From Paenibacillus humicola (GTDB lineage: Bacteria > Bacillota > Bacilli > Paenibacillales > Paenibacillaceae), in assembly GCF_028826105.1 (NCBI RefSeq), contig NZ_JAQGPL010000001.1, positions 4,242,501-4,306,500 on the forward strand: DNA of 64,000 nucleotides. Reading direction: 5' to 3'. This document shows positions 8,620 through 17,311 of the stretch, piece by piece. Below the pieces are notes generated by a model, which was given only the letters and a program-made list of their open reading frames with translations, was not told where the DNA came from and did no database searches. Each line of letters begins with the position of its first letter. The first letter of the stretch is position 1. The position numbers and the translations under genes are program-made.

Positions 8620-9738
8620 CTACCCCACCTTCGAGACGCGAACGTCGCCGATAAACGTGCTGACGACCAGCTTGATTTTTTTGTCCGTTTCATGAAAATA
8701 CGGCGTTTCCACGTTCATATTCCGGAACATGCCGCCTTCCTTGCGGTCAAGCACCGCGACGTCGCCGATGAACGCGCTCGATACGACGTTGACGCCGATT
8801 TCGAAATCGTTCGGCAGGAATACTTTGACATCGCCGATAAACGACGAGATGTTGATGCGGGTCTCGCCGGGCAAAATTTGCGCCTTCGTCAGATCGAGCA
8901 CCGTATCGCCGATAAAATGGGAGATGTTCATCGGCTTCAGCTCCCAGTAATCCTGCCCGACATAAATATCGCCGATAAAGCCGGACCGGTTCTGCACGTT
9001 CGGATCGTAATTCCACCATTCGGTCCGATTATGGCGGCCCGCATGCCTCCGGGCGTGATATTCGAGCCGCTCGCGCATCCGTTCGGCTTTTCGCTCCCAG
9101 CGGTCCATCTTGCGTTCCATCCGATAGCCGCGATGCATGCCGTGAAAGCCATGCTTCCCGTAGTAGCGTCCGCCCGAATCCGGAATACCGGACGACTGCT
9201 GATCATACCCGGTGCGGGTGCCAGCATCCGCCGGCCCCGCTTCTCCCTCGGAAAAGGGCGCGCCTTTCTCCCGATCGTCCGGCGACGACTTCGTCGGGTC
9301 GGGATGAAGCGGCGGAGCCGGCGGCACGGAATCGTCCGTAGGCCCGTAACTGTATGCCTTCCATTCGTCGGAAGGGGCGGCTGTGTTCCGTTTCCTCGGT
9401 CTCATGATCATGCGGAGCCCGAACAAAATGATGACGAGCGGGACGATGGACTGAACCAGGTCGTGCGTCTGCCAATTGAAGAAGAAACCGAAATTGCGGC
9501 TGAGAAACGCCGCGCCGACAATCATCAGAATCCAGCTGCCCCAGTAAGAGCCGCCGCCGCTGACCGCCCGCCGAAGCAGCCCCTGCAGACCGAGAAAGAT
9601 CAGAAACGCCGGCCAGAACAGGCGAACGACTTCCCCGATGTCGATGTGGATAAAGCCGGTCTGCCTCATCAATAAGCCGATCCCGATTACGATAATGAAC
9701 AATCCCCACATTAACCGGCTTACAAATTGTCCGTTCAT
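8620..9738 (-). CDS. liaF: LiaF-like membrane protein, inhibitor of LiaS-type kinase
   Basis: 372 residues. Four transmembrane helices occupy the first 130 residues. A polar linker of about 120 residues rich in Pro/Ser/Asp and then Arg/His/Met follows (HGFHGMHRGYRMERKMDRW). The C-terminal LiaF (DUF2154) domain contains five repeats of FIGD at roughly 22-residue intervals (GFIGDI, HFIGDT, SFIGDV, AFIGDV, TFIGDV), the strands of a beta-helix-like fold. The linker is longer and more basic than usual for LiaF. An in-frame GTG at 9747 sits only 3 bp after GGGAG, so the ATG at 9738 is preferred. First gene of the liaFSR operon, divergent from the ammonium transporter gene. Confidence 0.88.
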   Translation of the reverse strand: MNGQFVSRLMWGLFIIVIGIGLLMRQTGFIHIDIGEVVRLFWPAFLIFLGLQGLLRRAVSGGGSYWGSWILMIVGAAFLSRNFGFFFNWQTHDLVQSIVPLVIILFGLRMIMRPRKRNTAAPSDEWKAYSYGPTDDSVPPAPPLHPDPTKSSPDDREKGAPFSEGEAGPADAGTRTGYDQQSSGIPDSGGRYYGKHGFHGMHRGYRMERKMDRWERKAERMRERLEYHARRHAGRHNRTEWWNYDPNVQNRSGFIGDIYVGQDYWELKPMNISHFIGDTVLDLTKAQILPGETRINISSFIGDVKVFLPNDFEIGVNVVSSAFIGDVAVLDRKEGGMFRNMNVETPYFHETDKKIKLVVSTFIGDVRVSKVG

Positions 9739-9844
9739 ATGCTGCACCAGCTCCCAATCGCGCTTTTACAAATTTGTACGCACCCGCTTTGATAGGGCCG
9801 CCGGAGGCCGTTCCGGTCCGGGGCCGTCGTCAGGTTGTATTCAA

Positions 9845-9873
9845 AGTATACCCGATGCCGATGTGAGCCTAAA
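9845..9873 (-). promoter_or_regulatory. Candidate promoter of the liaFSR operon
   Basis: TATACT on the minus strand (9845-9850) with TTTAGG 17 bp upstream. The -10 is good and the -35 poor, as expected for a promoter needing an activator such as LiaR. Confidence 0.35.
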
Positions 9874-9934
9874 AGGGTCTGACGGTTGAAACCGTCCTAC
9901 ATCTCCAGACGGAGAGCGGGCGGCGCCGAATTCG

Positions 9935-9964
9935 TTGACATCGTTTGCGCGGCGCCTATATAAT
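9935..9964 (+). promoter_or_regulatory. Sigma-A promoter of the ammonium transporter gene
   Basis: Perfect TTGACA (9935-9940) and TATAAT (9959-9964) separated by 18 bp, about 65 bp before the start codon. Confidence 0.85.
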
Positions 9965-10028
9965 GATGGACGGACTGGAGCTCGAGATAAAACCTTACAT
10001 GAATTTCTTCAAGACAGGGGATGAACGC

Positions 10029-11318
10029 ATGGATATGGCCACGCTGTCGAAGGGGCTCGACACGATATGGGTCGTCCTGACGGCGGCCATGATACTGCTG
10101 ATGGAGGGCGGCTTCGCGCTGCTGGAGGCCGGCTTCGTCAGACAAAAGAACGCCGTCAGCATTATTATGAAGGTGTTCGTCGATATCACGTTCGGCGCGC
10201 TTATTTTTTATTTCTTCGGGTTCGGGCTGATGTACGGCAAAGACGCCGGCGGCCTGATCGGTACGTCCGGCTTTATGCTGGGCGGCGATCTGTCGCATAT
10301 CAAGCTGAATATCTCTCACGATACGTTCTGGCTGTTCCAATGCGCCTTCGTCATCGCGGTCATCTCCATCGTCTCGGGCGCCGTCGCCGAGCGCATTCAT
10401 TTTCGCGCTTACATCCTGTATACGATTGTGATGACGGGATTTATTTATCCGCTGGCCGGCCATTGGGTGTGGGAAGTCGACGGCTGGCTGTACAAGCTCG
10501 GGATGATCGATTTCGCCGGTTCCGCGGTCATCCACGCGCTAGGCGGCTTCTCGGCGCTGGCGGCAGCGATCTTCATCGGTCCGCGGATCGGCAAATTTAT
10601 GCCGGACGGCAAAGCCGGCATCGTTCCGCCTTCGAATCTGCCGCTCGCTTCGGTCGGCGCGTTTATTCTCTGGTTCGGCTGGTTCGGCTTTAACTCGGGC
10701 AGCACGCTCAGCGCTACGAACGGCTCGATCGGCCATATCGCCGTCACGACGATGCTCGCCGCTTCCGCCGGAGGCGCGGCCTGCATCCTGTTCACCATGT
10801 TCCGGTATCAAAAGGCAGATCCGCCGATGGTCATCAACGGATCGCTTGCCGGCCTTGTCGGTATTACCGCCGGCTGCTCGTTCGTATCGGACGGCGCGGC
10901 GATCTTCATCGGTATCGTATGCGGCATTGCGATGGTGTTTGCGACCGAAATGCTAGAACGCAGACGGATCGACGATCCCGTCGGCGCCTTCGCCGTTCAC
11001 GGCATCAGCGGCAGTCTCGGCACGCTCGCCGTCGGCCTGTTCGCGAAGCCGGAGCTGCTCGGCGCAGGCCACGCCTACGGCCTGTTCTACGGCGGCGGGT
11101 GGAAGCTGCTCGGCGTACAAGCGCTTGGACTTGCAACCGTTTCGGTCTGGGGCTTCGCGCTCACCTGGGCCGCTTTCTGGCTCATCCGCAAGGCAATGCC
11201 GGTGCGCGTTTCGAAGGATGAGGAGCTGATCGGTCTCGATGTCGGCATTCACGGCGTGCCGGCCTATAATCAGGAGCACGACTTTCTCGATTTGGACCGG
11301 CTGAAGGCCGAAAATTAA
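10029..11318 (+). CDS. amt: Ammonium transporter, Amt/NrgA family
   Basis: 429 residues with about 11 transmembrane helices. Recognisable parts: WVVLTAAMILLMEGGFALLEAGFV with the NNAVS-like segment, DFAGSAVIHALGGFSAL carrying the first pore histidine, WFGWFGFNSGS, and DDPVGAFAVHGISGSLGTLAVG carrying the second. The C-terminal tail is short. ATG at 10029 follows CAGGGG at a spacing of 8; longer in-frame starts would lie over the promoter. No glnK/nrgB gene follows: a strong terminator ends the transcript right after the stop codon, so the usual partner PII gene is not in this operon. Confidence 0.94.
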   Translation: MDMATLSKGLDTIWVVLTAAMILLMEGGFALLEAGFVRQKNAVSIIMKVFVDITFGALIFYFFGFGLMYGKDAGGLIGTSGFMLGGDLSHIKLNISHDTFWLFQCAFVIAVISIVSGAVAERIHFRAYILYTIVMTGFIYPLAGHWVWEVDGWLYKLGMIDFAGSAVIHALGGFSALAAAIFIGPRIGKFMPDGKAGIVPPSNLPLASVGAFILWFGWFGFNSGSTLSATNGSIGHIAVTTMLAASAGGAACILFTMFRYQKADPPMVINGSLAGLVGITAGCSFVSDGAAIFIGIVCGIAMVFATEMLERRRIDDPVGAFAVHGISGSLGTLAVGLFAKPELLGAGHAYGLFYGGGWKLLGVQALGLATVSVWGFALTWAAFWLIRKAMPVRVSKDEELIGLDVGIHGVPAYNQEHDFLDLDRLKAEN

Positions 11319-11321
11319 ACA

Positions 11322-11373
11322 AACCTCCGCAAATCGCGCAGCCTTCGGGGCTGCGCGGCAGCGGAGGTTTTTT
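11322..11373 (+). terminator. Terminator of the ammonium transporter gene
   Basis: Nested stems AACCTCCGC / GCGGAGGTT and GCGCAGCC / GGGCTGCGC around TTCG, ending in a run of six T. Confidence 0.93.
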
Positions 11374-11434
11374 CATCGTTCCATGCGCTGGCGGCTAAAG
11401 GGAAGGAAGCCGGAATGCTGACGGTTTCCATTAA

Positions 11435-11460
11435 AAAACCGTCCTGAAAAGGACGGCTCC
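11435..11460 (-). terminator. Terminator of the coiled-coil protein gene
   Basis: CCGTCC / GGACGG hairpin followed on the minus strand by TTTTTT, directly after the stop codon at 11463. Confidence 0.85.
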
Positions 11461-11462
11461 GG

Positions 11463-11843
11463 TTAACGGATCAGTTCGCCCGCCAATTCGCTCGAGACGG
11501 CGACGATTTCGGACGGATTCGGATGATTCAGGATCTCCCGCGCGTTCTCGACTTCAAGACGGAGAGCGCGAACCTTCTCCATCGGCTTCTTCACATAATG
11601 GATATATTCGAGGGCAAGATGGTGATCCGGCTTTTTACCGGATAACAGGCGGCGAAGCGCAGACATCGATTGATACGCGCGTTCTTCCAACAGGCGCCGC
11701 TTCTCGTAGCGCTCGACCATCTGCTCGATTTCGGCGATTTCCTGTTCCTTCTTCGCGATATAAGCCTCCAAAAACGGAATCACTTCCGCAGCTTTGCGAT
11801 GCTTCACCCGCGAAGGCGAACCGTACGTAATCGGATCCGTCAT
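11463..11843 (-). CDS. Conserved hypothetical coiled-coil protein
   Basis: 126 residues, soluble and charged. The central part (about 20-65) has heptad-like spacing, with EAYIAKKEQEIAEIEQMVER, and is probably one long helix. A second helical part at about 85-110 contains EKVRALRLEVENAREIL. No domain or enzyme motif is recognised. ATG at 11843 follows AGGGGAA. The gene is monocistronic with its own terminator, and no neighbour suggests a role. Confidence 0.65.
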   Translation of the reverse strand: MTDPITYGSPSRVKHRKAAEVIPFLEAYIAKKEQEIAEIEQMVERYEKRRLLEERAYQSMSALRRLLSGKKPDHHLALEYIHYVKKPMEKVRALRLEVENAREILNHPNPSEIVAVSSELAGELIR

Positions 11844-11983
11844 GAGAATTCCCCTATCCCTGCATGTTATAAATCGTTACATGATCAATTTTACACGATC
11901 GGAACGGATTTGAAAACAGCTTTTTTGACGCGGACAGGCGGGCTGGAACGAGAAGAAGGCAAAGGCTGATTTTCTTATTTGAT

Positions 11984-12013
11984 AAAAAAAGGAGCCCGTT
12001 GACAGGCTCCTCC
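11984..12013 (-). terminator. Terminator of the gamma-type SASP gene
   Basis: GGAGCC / GGCTCC stem followed on the minus strand by seven T, about 25 bp past the SASP stop codon. Confidence 0.85.
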
Positions 12014-12037
12014 TTTGTTCGCCAAGCGGGGCGAACG

Positions 12038-12172
12038 TTATTTTTGTGCGTTTTGCGTAGCGCTTTTGTTGGCTGTGTCGGCCGTATTGGCCGTGTTCGT
12101 ATTGAGATCCGTTGCAAATTCGGCATCGTATTGGTTTTGGGGCGCGTTCGTTTTGTTTTTGTTTTTTGCCAT
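12038..12172 (-). CDS. Gamma-type small acid-soluble spore protein
   Basis: 44 residues beginning MAKNKNKTNAPQNQYDAEF; the rest is rich in Asn, Thr, Ala and Gln with no Cys or Trp. The EFATDLNTNTAN segment matches the EFA-type cleavage motif that the GPR protease cuts in gamma-type SASPs, which serve as an amino-acid store in the forespore. A very strong GGAGGTGATC site precedes the ATG. Upstream lies a near-perfect sigma-G promoter and downstream a terminator, so this is a complete monocistronic forespore gene. A duplicated gamma repeat, as in B. subtilis SspE, is absent. Confidence 0.85.
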   Translation of the reverse strand: MAKNKNKTNAPQNQYDAEFATDLNTNTANTADTANKSATQNAQK

Positions 12173-12196
12173 GGTGATCACCTCCCCGTACACCAC

Positions 12197-12227
12197 TAGT
12201 ATGGCGGGTGGTTGGGAGCATTATGTA
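12197..12227 (-). promoter_or_regulatory. Candidate sigma-G promoter of the SASP gene
   Basis: TACATA (12222-12227), an 18-bp spacer and CATACTA (12197-12203) on the minus strand, 25 bp before the SASP start codon. The forespore consensus is TGMATA-N18-CATNNTA; only one -35 base differs. Confidence 0.75.
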
Positions 12228-12248
12228 TCGGCTTCGCATGTTCGGGCT

Positions 12249-12773
12249 TTAGCCCTGCTGCATCCCGCCCATCCACTGCTTCAGCTGCACCTTGCTGCGG
12301 TGAATGCGGGCTTTTACCGTGCCGACGGGGATATGCATTCTGTCTGCGATTTCCTGATCCTTGAATCCGTAATAAAATTTATATAATAGCATGGTCCTCG
12401 ACCGCGAATCCAGCTGCGACAGCAGCTCCGCAATTTCCAGCATCAGCGCCGTTTCGCCGCCTCCGGCCGTTTCGCCTGCCGGGTCGAACAGCCTGGAAGC
12501 CTGCGCCCGCATCGTCTGGCGGTTAATGTTGATCGCGACGTTGGCCGTAATCGTCTTGGCCCATGAAGAGAGCTTGCTCTGTTCCCTTAACGTGTCCTGC
12601 TTCATTAAAATGCGCACCCACGCCTCCTGCACCGCATCCTGCGCATCCGATTTGTTTCTGCATTTTGAGTAAGCGACGCGAATCATCTGACTGTAAAGTT
12701 CAAGTAGTTTCTCCTCACGCTGCTGATCCTGCACGCTATCGCCGCAACCGATCGGTGAAAACTCATTGTTCAT
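12249..12773 (-). CDS. ECF RNA polymerase sigma factor
   Basis: 174 residues. Sigma region 2 (about 20-85) shows LYSQMIRVAYSKCRN, DAQDAVQEAWVRILM and WAKTITANVAIN. Sigma region 4 (about 115-165) shows LDSRSRTMLLYKFYYGFKDQ, IADRMHIPVGTVKARIHRSK. Start MNNEFSP at 12773 follows AGGGGCGG; an ATG at 12806 has no ribosome site. ECF factors usually sit beside an anti-sigma gene, but here both neighbours are unrelated (a 3D wall protein upstream and a spore protein downstream). Control by an anti-sigma factor encoded elsewhere, or by expression level, would be needed. Confidence 0.9.
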   Translation of the reverse strand: MNNEFSPIGCGDSVQDQQREEKLLELYSQMIRVAYSKCRNKSDAQDAVQEAWVRILMKQDTLREQSKLSSWAKTITANVAININRQTMRAQASRLFDPAGETAGGGETALMLEIAELLSQLDSRSRTMLLYKFYYGFKDQEIADRMHIPVGTVKARIHRSKVQLKQWMGGMQQG

Positions 12774-12823
12774 TCGATCCGCCCCTATTAATGATAACTC
12801 CTGCATTATTTTACCACATTTTC

Positions 12824-12877
12824 AATGCGAAAAAAAGAAGAATGTCCCGCCTTTTGAAACCTGCGGTCCCACTCTTC
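12824..12877 (-). terminator. Terminator of the 3D-domain protein gene
   Basis: On the minus strand AGAAGAGTGGGACCGC pairs with GCGGGACATTCTTCT (small mismatches), followed by seven T, just after the stop codon at 12889. Confidence 0.75.
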
Positions 12878-12888
12878 TGCAAAATTCG

Positions 12889-13506
12889 TCACGATTCCAG
12901 CCTTTTGCCGGGCAGACGCTTCTCGGCGGCGACGGCTTCGTTCAGCGCGTTCAGCGAAGCTTCGGTAAGCCGCCCGCTTCCCTGCCGCAGCACCCGCACG
13001 ACGACCTTGCGCTTGCCCCACTGCTGGAAAACCTGCTTTTTCGTTTCAAAATAAAGGTCGATCTTCCGGCCTTTGATCGCTGACCCCGTATCGGCTACGA
13101 TCGCATAGCCGTAACCGGGAACGTACAGCAGCGTGCCGATCGGAAACACTTTGGGGTCCGCCGCGATCGTCGATACCGCGCCGCGTCTGACTTTAACCCC
13201 GGAATACGTAATGCCGTACAGCGGATGGCCCGGTCTTTTGCCGGTCGATTCCACGCCTGCCGTGTAGCCGGTGGCGATGACCTGCACCTGCCGGGCCTTC
13301 GCGCCCGCCGTATCGTTCCAGAGAACGGCCGGCAAAGCATCTTCTTTATGTGCAGCGGCTCCCGCGCGCCTGTCGGCCTCGGACGGCTTCGCTTCCTCTT
13401 CGCCGGCAGCGGTTCCTTCCGCAGGGACGGAGCCGGCAAACAGCGCAATGCTAAGTAGCGTGACGAGACCCAGACGCCGCCGGGCCGAAAAAAAGCTTGT
13501 CATCAT
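12889..13506 (-). CDS. Secreted 3D-domain cell-wall protein
   Basis: 205 residues. A signal peptide is visible at about 1-30 (basic start, [15 protein letters not shown] core, Ala-rich end). After a low-complexity linker the 3D domain (about 72-165) has [36 protein letters not shown] and KIDLYF; the three conserved aspartates are the presumed catalytic residues of MltA-like lytic activity. No LysM or G5 domain is present, so binding to the wall would rely on the 3D domain alone. AAGGAGG lies 11 bp before tandem ATG codons at 13506/13503. Similar proteins (YocH, YuiC) act in wall turnover. Confidence 0.87.
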   Translation of the reverse strand: MMTSFFSARRRLGLVTLLSIALFAGSVPAEGTAAGEEEAKPSEADRRAGAAAHKEDALPAVLWNDTAGAKARQVQVIATGYTAGVESTGKRPGHPLYGITYSGVKVRRGAVSTIAADPKVFPIGTLLYVPGYGYAIVADTGSAIKGRKIDLYFETKKQVFQQWGKRKVVVRVLRQGSGRLTEASLNALNEAVAAEKRLPGKRLES

Positions 13507-13563
13507 CTGGGATGCAGCCTCCTTAAACGAAGGGTTCCCCGATGTGACAAGCTTTATGCGGCG

Positions 13564-13600
13564 GGCCGGCAGGCTGCTCCGACCGCCAGCCTGCCGCCAC
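13564..13600 (-). terminator. Hairpin after thrS, possible terminator
   Basis: Perfect 9-bp GGCAGGCTG / CAGCCTGCC stem just past the thrS stop codon, but no clear T run follows. Confidence 0.4.
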
Positions 13601-13604
13601 CTCC

Positions 13605-15542
13605 TCAGATCGTTTTGCTGCGGATCTCCTCCTGAAGGAGGCCGATCATTTCGTCCAACGGCTTGCCGCCCAAGTCGCCTTCGCCGCGCTTCCGGACCGA
13701 AACGGTGCCCGTCTGCGCTTCGTTATCGCCGACGACAAACATGTACGGCATTTTTTCCAGCTGAGCCTCGCGGATTTTATAGCCGAGCTTCTCATTGCGA
13801 AGGTCGGATTCGACACGAATGCCGGCGGCCCGAAGCTTGTCTTCGACTTCGCGGGCATACGCCTCGTACGCGGTCGAGACGGGAATGATTTTCGCCTGCA
13901 CCGGGGACAGCCATAACGGCAGCGCGCCCGCAAAATTTTCCAGCAAGAAGGCCGTCATCCGTTCCATCGTGCTTATGATACCGCGGTGAATGACGACCGG
14001 ACGGTGCTTCTTGCCGTCGTCGCCGACGTATTCAAGCTCGAACCGCTCGGGAAGCAGGAAATCGAGCTGCGCCGTCGACAGCGTCTCCTCTTTGCCGAGC
14101 GCGGTCTTGATCTGTACGTCCAGCTTCGGACCGTAGAATGCGGCTTCGCCTTCAGCCTCGAAATACGGCAGCTCGAGCTCCTCGGCGACTTCCTTCAGCA
14201 TTCGCTGCGACATTTCCCACATCTCATCGTTCGGAAAATATTTCTCGGTATCCTGCGGATCGCGGTACGACAGGCGGAAACGGTAATCCCGGATGCCGAA
14301 ATCCTCATAGACGCGGCGAATGAGCCCGATAACCCGCGTGAACTCGTCTTTGATTTGGTCGGGACGGCAAAAAATGTGCGCGTCGTTCAGCGTCATCGCA
14401 CGAACGCGGTGCAGCCCCGTCAAGGCGCCGGACATTTCGTAGCGGTGCATCGTGCCGAGCTCGGCGATCCGGACCGGCAGGTCGCGGTACGAGCGCATTT
14501 CGCTTTTGTAAACCATCATGTGATGCGGGCAGTTCATGGGCCGAAGGACAAGCTCTTCGTTATCGAGCGCCATAAGCGGGAACATGTCCTCGCTGTAATG
14601 CTCCCAGTGGCCGCTCGTCTTGTACAGCTCGACGTTGGCAAGTACGGGCGTATAAACATGCTGATAGCCCAGGCTGTCCTCGAGGTCGACGATGTACCGC
14701 TCCAGCGTGCGGCGCAGCTTGGCGCCGTTCGGCAGCCATAGCGGCAGCCCCTGACCGACCTCGCGCGAGAAGGTGAACATGTTCAGCTCGCGGCCGAGCT
14801 TGCGGTGGTCGCGCTTCTTCGCTTCCTCGAGAAAATGCAGATGCTCGTCGAGCTGCGATTTCTTCGGAAATGCCGTACCGTAAATGCGCTGCAGCATTTT
14901 GTTCTTGGAATCGCCGCGCCAGTAGGCGCCTGCGACGCTGAGCAGCTTGAACGCTTTGATCCGCCCGGTCGACGGCAGATGGGGACCGCGGCATAGATCG
15001 AAAAACTCGCCCTGGTCGTAAATCGTAATTTCGACGTCCTGCGGCAGATCGCGGATCAGCTCCAGCTTGAGCGGATCGCCGAGCTCGGTGAACACGTCGA
15101 CCGCTTCCTCGCGGCTGACCGAGCGGCGGCGGATCGGCAGGTCCTCCTGTACGATCCGCTCCATTTCCTTCTCGATCTTCGTCAAATCCTCGGGCGTCAG
15201 CGACTGCTCCATGTCGATATCGTAATAAAAGCCGTCCTCGATGACCGGCCCGATACCGAGCTTGACGTCCGTGTTGCCGTACAGCCGTTTAATCGCCTGC
15301 GCCATTAAATGGGCGGTGCTGTGGCGGTATACCTCCAGCCCCTCCGGCGTATCGACGGTCAGGATCTGGACGTCCGCATCGCCTTCGAGCGGCGCATACA
15401 GGTCCACCACCTTGCCGTTTACTTTACCGGCGATCGCGTTTTTCTTCAGCCCTTGGCTGATCGAGCCGGCGACCTCCTCGACGGTCGTGCCGCGCTCGTA
15501 TTCCCGGACGGCGCCGTCCGGCAGCTTTACTTGAATGGCCAT
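13605..15542 (-). CDS. thrS: Threonine--tRNA ligase
   Basis: 645 residues, full length. Order: N-terminal TGS domain (1-62), editing domain with HxxxH at residues 74/78 (HSTAH) and a conserved CRGPH, class II catalytic core with [13 protein letters not shown] and [16 protein letters not shown], motif 3 near [17 protein letters not shown], and a C-terminal anticodon-binding domain (about 545-640, [10 protein letters not shown]). Start [10 protein letters not shown] has GGAGGGG upstream. A T-box leader with its own sigma-A promoter precedes it, so expression should rise when tRNA-Thr is uncharged. The ytxC-thrS order is the same as in B. subtilis. Confidence 0.97.
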   Translation of the reverse strand: MAIQVKLPDGAVREYERGTTVEEVAGSISQGLKKNAIAGKVNGKVVDLYAPLEGDADVQILTVDTPEGLEVYRHSTAHLMAQAIKRLYGNTDVKLGIGPVIEDGFYYDIDMEQSLTPEDLTKIEKEMERIVQEDLPIRRRSVSREEAVDVFTELGDPLKLELIRDLPQDVEITIYDQGEFFDLCRGPHLPSTGRIKAFKLLSVAGAYWRGDSKNKMLQRIYGTAFPKKSQLDEHLHFLEEAKKRDHRKLGRELNMFTFSREVGQGLPLWLPNGAKLRRTLERYIVDLEDSLGYQHVYTPVLANVELYKTSGHWEHYSEDMFPLMALDNEELVLRPMNCPHHMMVYKSEMRSYRDLPVRIAELGTMHRYEMSGALTGLHRVRAMTLNDAHIFCRPDQIKDEFTRVIGLIRRVYEDFGIRDYRFRLSYRDPQDTEKYFPNDEMWEMSQRMLKEVAEELELPYFEAEGEAAFYGPKLDVQIKTALGKEETLSTAQLDFLLPERFELEYVGDDGKKHRPVVIHRGIISTMERMTAFLLENFAGALPLWLSPVQAKIIPVSTAYEAYAREVEDKLRAAGIRVESDLRNEKLGYKIREAQLEKMPYMFVVGDNEAQTGTVSVRKRGEGDLGGKPLDEMIGLLQEEIRSKTI

Positions 15543-15584
15543 TTGTAACCCCTCCACTTATTGAAGATTCAAGCTTACCCGGAG

Positions 15585-15896
15585 GCGCGGCCAACAAAAA
15601 AAGCACGCGCCCCCGCGAAGGGACGAGTGCTTGTGATGACCCGTGGTTCCACCCTGCTTCAACCGGCCGTCATGATGAATATGGCGGCTTCGGTCCTTGT
15701 TTCAGCGTCCGGTAACGGGGACTTCCGTCGCGGCTTACAACCGGATTGACGAAAGGTCCGCCTACTCCGGGTTCATCCGCGCAGCTTCAAAGGGGTATAT
15801 CCGCCGCCGTCAGCGTGAGGAACTTGCAGCCGAACGGTTCCTCTCTCTGGCACGCGCGAATCGGCGGGTACGTGTCTTTGTCGTCGCTTTTCACCT
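15585..15896 (-). promoter_or_regulatory. T-box riboswitch controlling thrS
   Basis: The 3' half carries the T-box core AGGGTGGAACCACGGGT (rev. comp. of 15641-15657), which forms the antiterminator that contacts the tRNA acceptor end. It is followed by a terminator stem (AAGCAC ... GTGCTT, seven T). The 5' half holds a long Stem I with an AGAGAG bulge region. A candidate Thr specifier is ACC at 15770-15772 (rev. comp.), read in GAACCC, but the specifier loop could not be fixed with certainty. Confidence 0.93.
15594..15634 (-). terminator. T-box-regulated terminator in the thrS leader
   Basis: AAGCAC ... GTGCTT stem with GC-rich interior and seven T on the minus strand, directly after the T-box sequence; it competes with the antiterminator. 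Confidence 0.88.
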
Positions 15897-15902
15897 GACA
15901 AC

Positions 15903-15932
15903 ATTATAATTCCCCGGCTGCGGGGCGGTCAA
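15903..15932 (-). promoter_or_regulatory. Sigma-A promoter of the thrS T-box leader
   Basis: TTGACC (15927-15932), 18 bp, TATAAT (15903-15908) on the minus strand; the -35 overlaps the ytxC stop codon. Transcription would start about where the T-box Stem I begins. Confidence 0.82.
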
Positions 15933-16918
15933 GTCCGAACGCTTCCGGCGGGCAAAACGGGCTTCGGCTCCGCCGCCTTCGCCGGCTGCGCGACGCTTTC
16001 GCCGAAGTATTCGCCGCAGCTGGCGCAATGCGTACACAGCCGCACGCGCTGCTCGAAAATCGTTTCCAGCGTGCGCATCACCTGCAAATCCGGCTGCCGG
16101 GTGTGAATGACAATATGCTGAGGCGAAACGGTAATCAGGGTGCTGACGATCATATCCTCCATATTCATTTCCGACTCGAGCATTTCGGCTACGATCCGGT
16201 CCGCGGGAGCCGAGTCGATCAGCCGGTGCTGCTCGTCGTACAAGGCGAACTCGCTTCCGCCCTTATGCAGGACGTGGACGATCGGAAGCTTGACCTCCTG
16301 CATCCGCACAAAATATTTGAGCAGCGATATAAATTCCTGGTACTGCTTATCCATGACGTATTCGTCGACCGCATAGGCCGCGATTTCGCGCAGCTCCTCC
16401 CAATAAGAAGCCAGGCGGAACGTGACAAAGCCGTCCAGGTGAATGCGCGGGCAGCCGCTTAAGAAAAGCTCCAGCTCGGCGGCGACCTTGTTGCGCCGGC
16501 GGTCCCGGTCGAGCCTCATCTCCGAAGCCGTTTCCTCGCTGAGCTGCGTGCCGCCGCTGAGCAGACCGGCGCAGTATCGTTCAATCGTCTCGATCTCGTC
16601 CTCCCGCTCGTAATGGAACTGCTTGCGAATGATCGCCTTGAGCAGAAGCGGCTCGAGCTCGGTGAGGATATATTCGGCGAAGGCGTTCGCCGCTTTTCTC
16701 ATCACGAACGGGCCGGCCTCGAGAGCATTGAAGCTGCGCTGCTTGGCGGTGCAGCGAATGCGTTTATTTGGACGGTCGATTGAAAATTCAAGCGAGCAAG
16801 AGTGTCCGGATAACCCGGCTGCGCTATGTAAATCGGCGAATTCCTCGTTCAAACAGCCGTGCAGCCGATCAATCGCTTCATAAGTGGCCGACATGATCGA
16901 TACCGTGAAGATTTCCAT
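15929..16918 (-). CDS. ytxC: Putative sporulation protein YtxC
   Basis: 329 residues. The length, the position immediately upstream of thrS and the features LEFSIDRPNKRIRC near residue 50 and SLLKYFVRMQEVKLPIVHV near 205 fit the YtxC family, a poorly understood protein of sporulating Firmicutes. A Cys-rich CTHCASCGEYFG element near the C-terminus (about 300) could bind a metal. It is predicted soluble. Start ATG at 16918 follows GAGGAG; an upstream TTG at 16933 would overlap that ribosome site. Exact function is unknown. Confidence 0.75.
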   Translation of the reverse strand: MEIFTVSIMSATYEAIDRLHGCLNEEFADLHSAAGLSGHSCSLEFSIDRPNKRIRCTAKQRSFNALEAGPFVMRKAANAFAEYILTELEPLLLKAIIRKQFHYEREDEIETIERYCAGLLSGGTQLSEETASEMRLDRDRRRNKVAAELELFLSGCPRIHLDGFVTFRLASYWEELREIAAYAVDEYVMDKQYQEFISLLKYFVRMQEVKLPIVHVLHKGGSEFALYDEQHRLIDSAPADRIVAEMLESEMNMEDMIVSTLITVSPQHIVIHTRQPDLQVMRTLETIFEQRVRLCTHCASCGEYFGESVAQPAKAAEPKPVLPAGSVRT

Positions 16919-16929
16919 GCGCTCACTCC

Positions 16930-17165
16930 TCAAAGTTTTGTGGCGAAGCAGCGCCGGTTTTGGGCGGCGCGTTAAACAAAACTCTCTTCGGAAGCATAAG
17001 CTTAAGTTTTGTATGAAGATGCCGGAGTATCCGGCTTACGGAACAAAACTCACTTCGGAAGCATACGTTAAGTTTTGTGAGCAAAGCCTTGCCGGTGCGG
17101 AGCCGGCTTTATGGAAACAAAACTGGCTTCGGAAGCCTATGCCAAATTTCGCGGCGAAGCCGTTT
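16930..17165. repeat. Degenerate tandem repeat, about 66-74 bp units
   Basis: Each unit has AGTTTTG, a short GC-rich dyad (GCCGG ... CCGGC) and then AACAAAACTnnCTTCGGAAGC. AGTTTTG-type starts lie at 16934, 17005, 17071 and (degenerate) 17145; AACAAAACT lies at 16975, 17042 and 17116. CAAAACT and AGTTTTG are inverted copies of each other. The same CAAAACTCnCTTCGnAAGC core recurs in the array at 27302-27417. Apparent plus-strand coding potential through this array is repeat-derived. The rest of the gap up to 17311 shows nothing else recognisable. Confidence 0.75.
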
Positions 17166-17311
17166 TGTAAAGGTTCTGTATCAGTATATGGTCCTGCAAA
17201 AGCATATATACGATGCAGAAGGCTGCCGAAAGCGGTTGGGGATTGGAATGAAAGGGCATTCGTGGTATATTGGGATTTGTACGAATTTGCCCTTTGGAGT
17301 GAGCACAGCAA

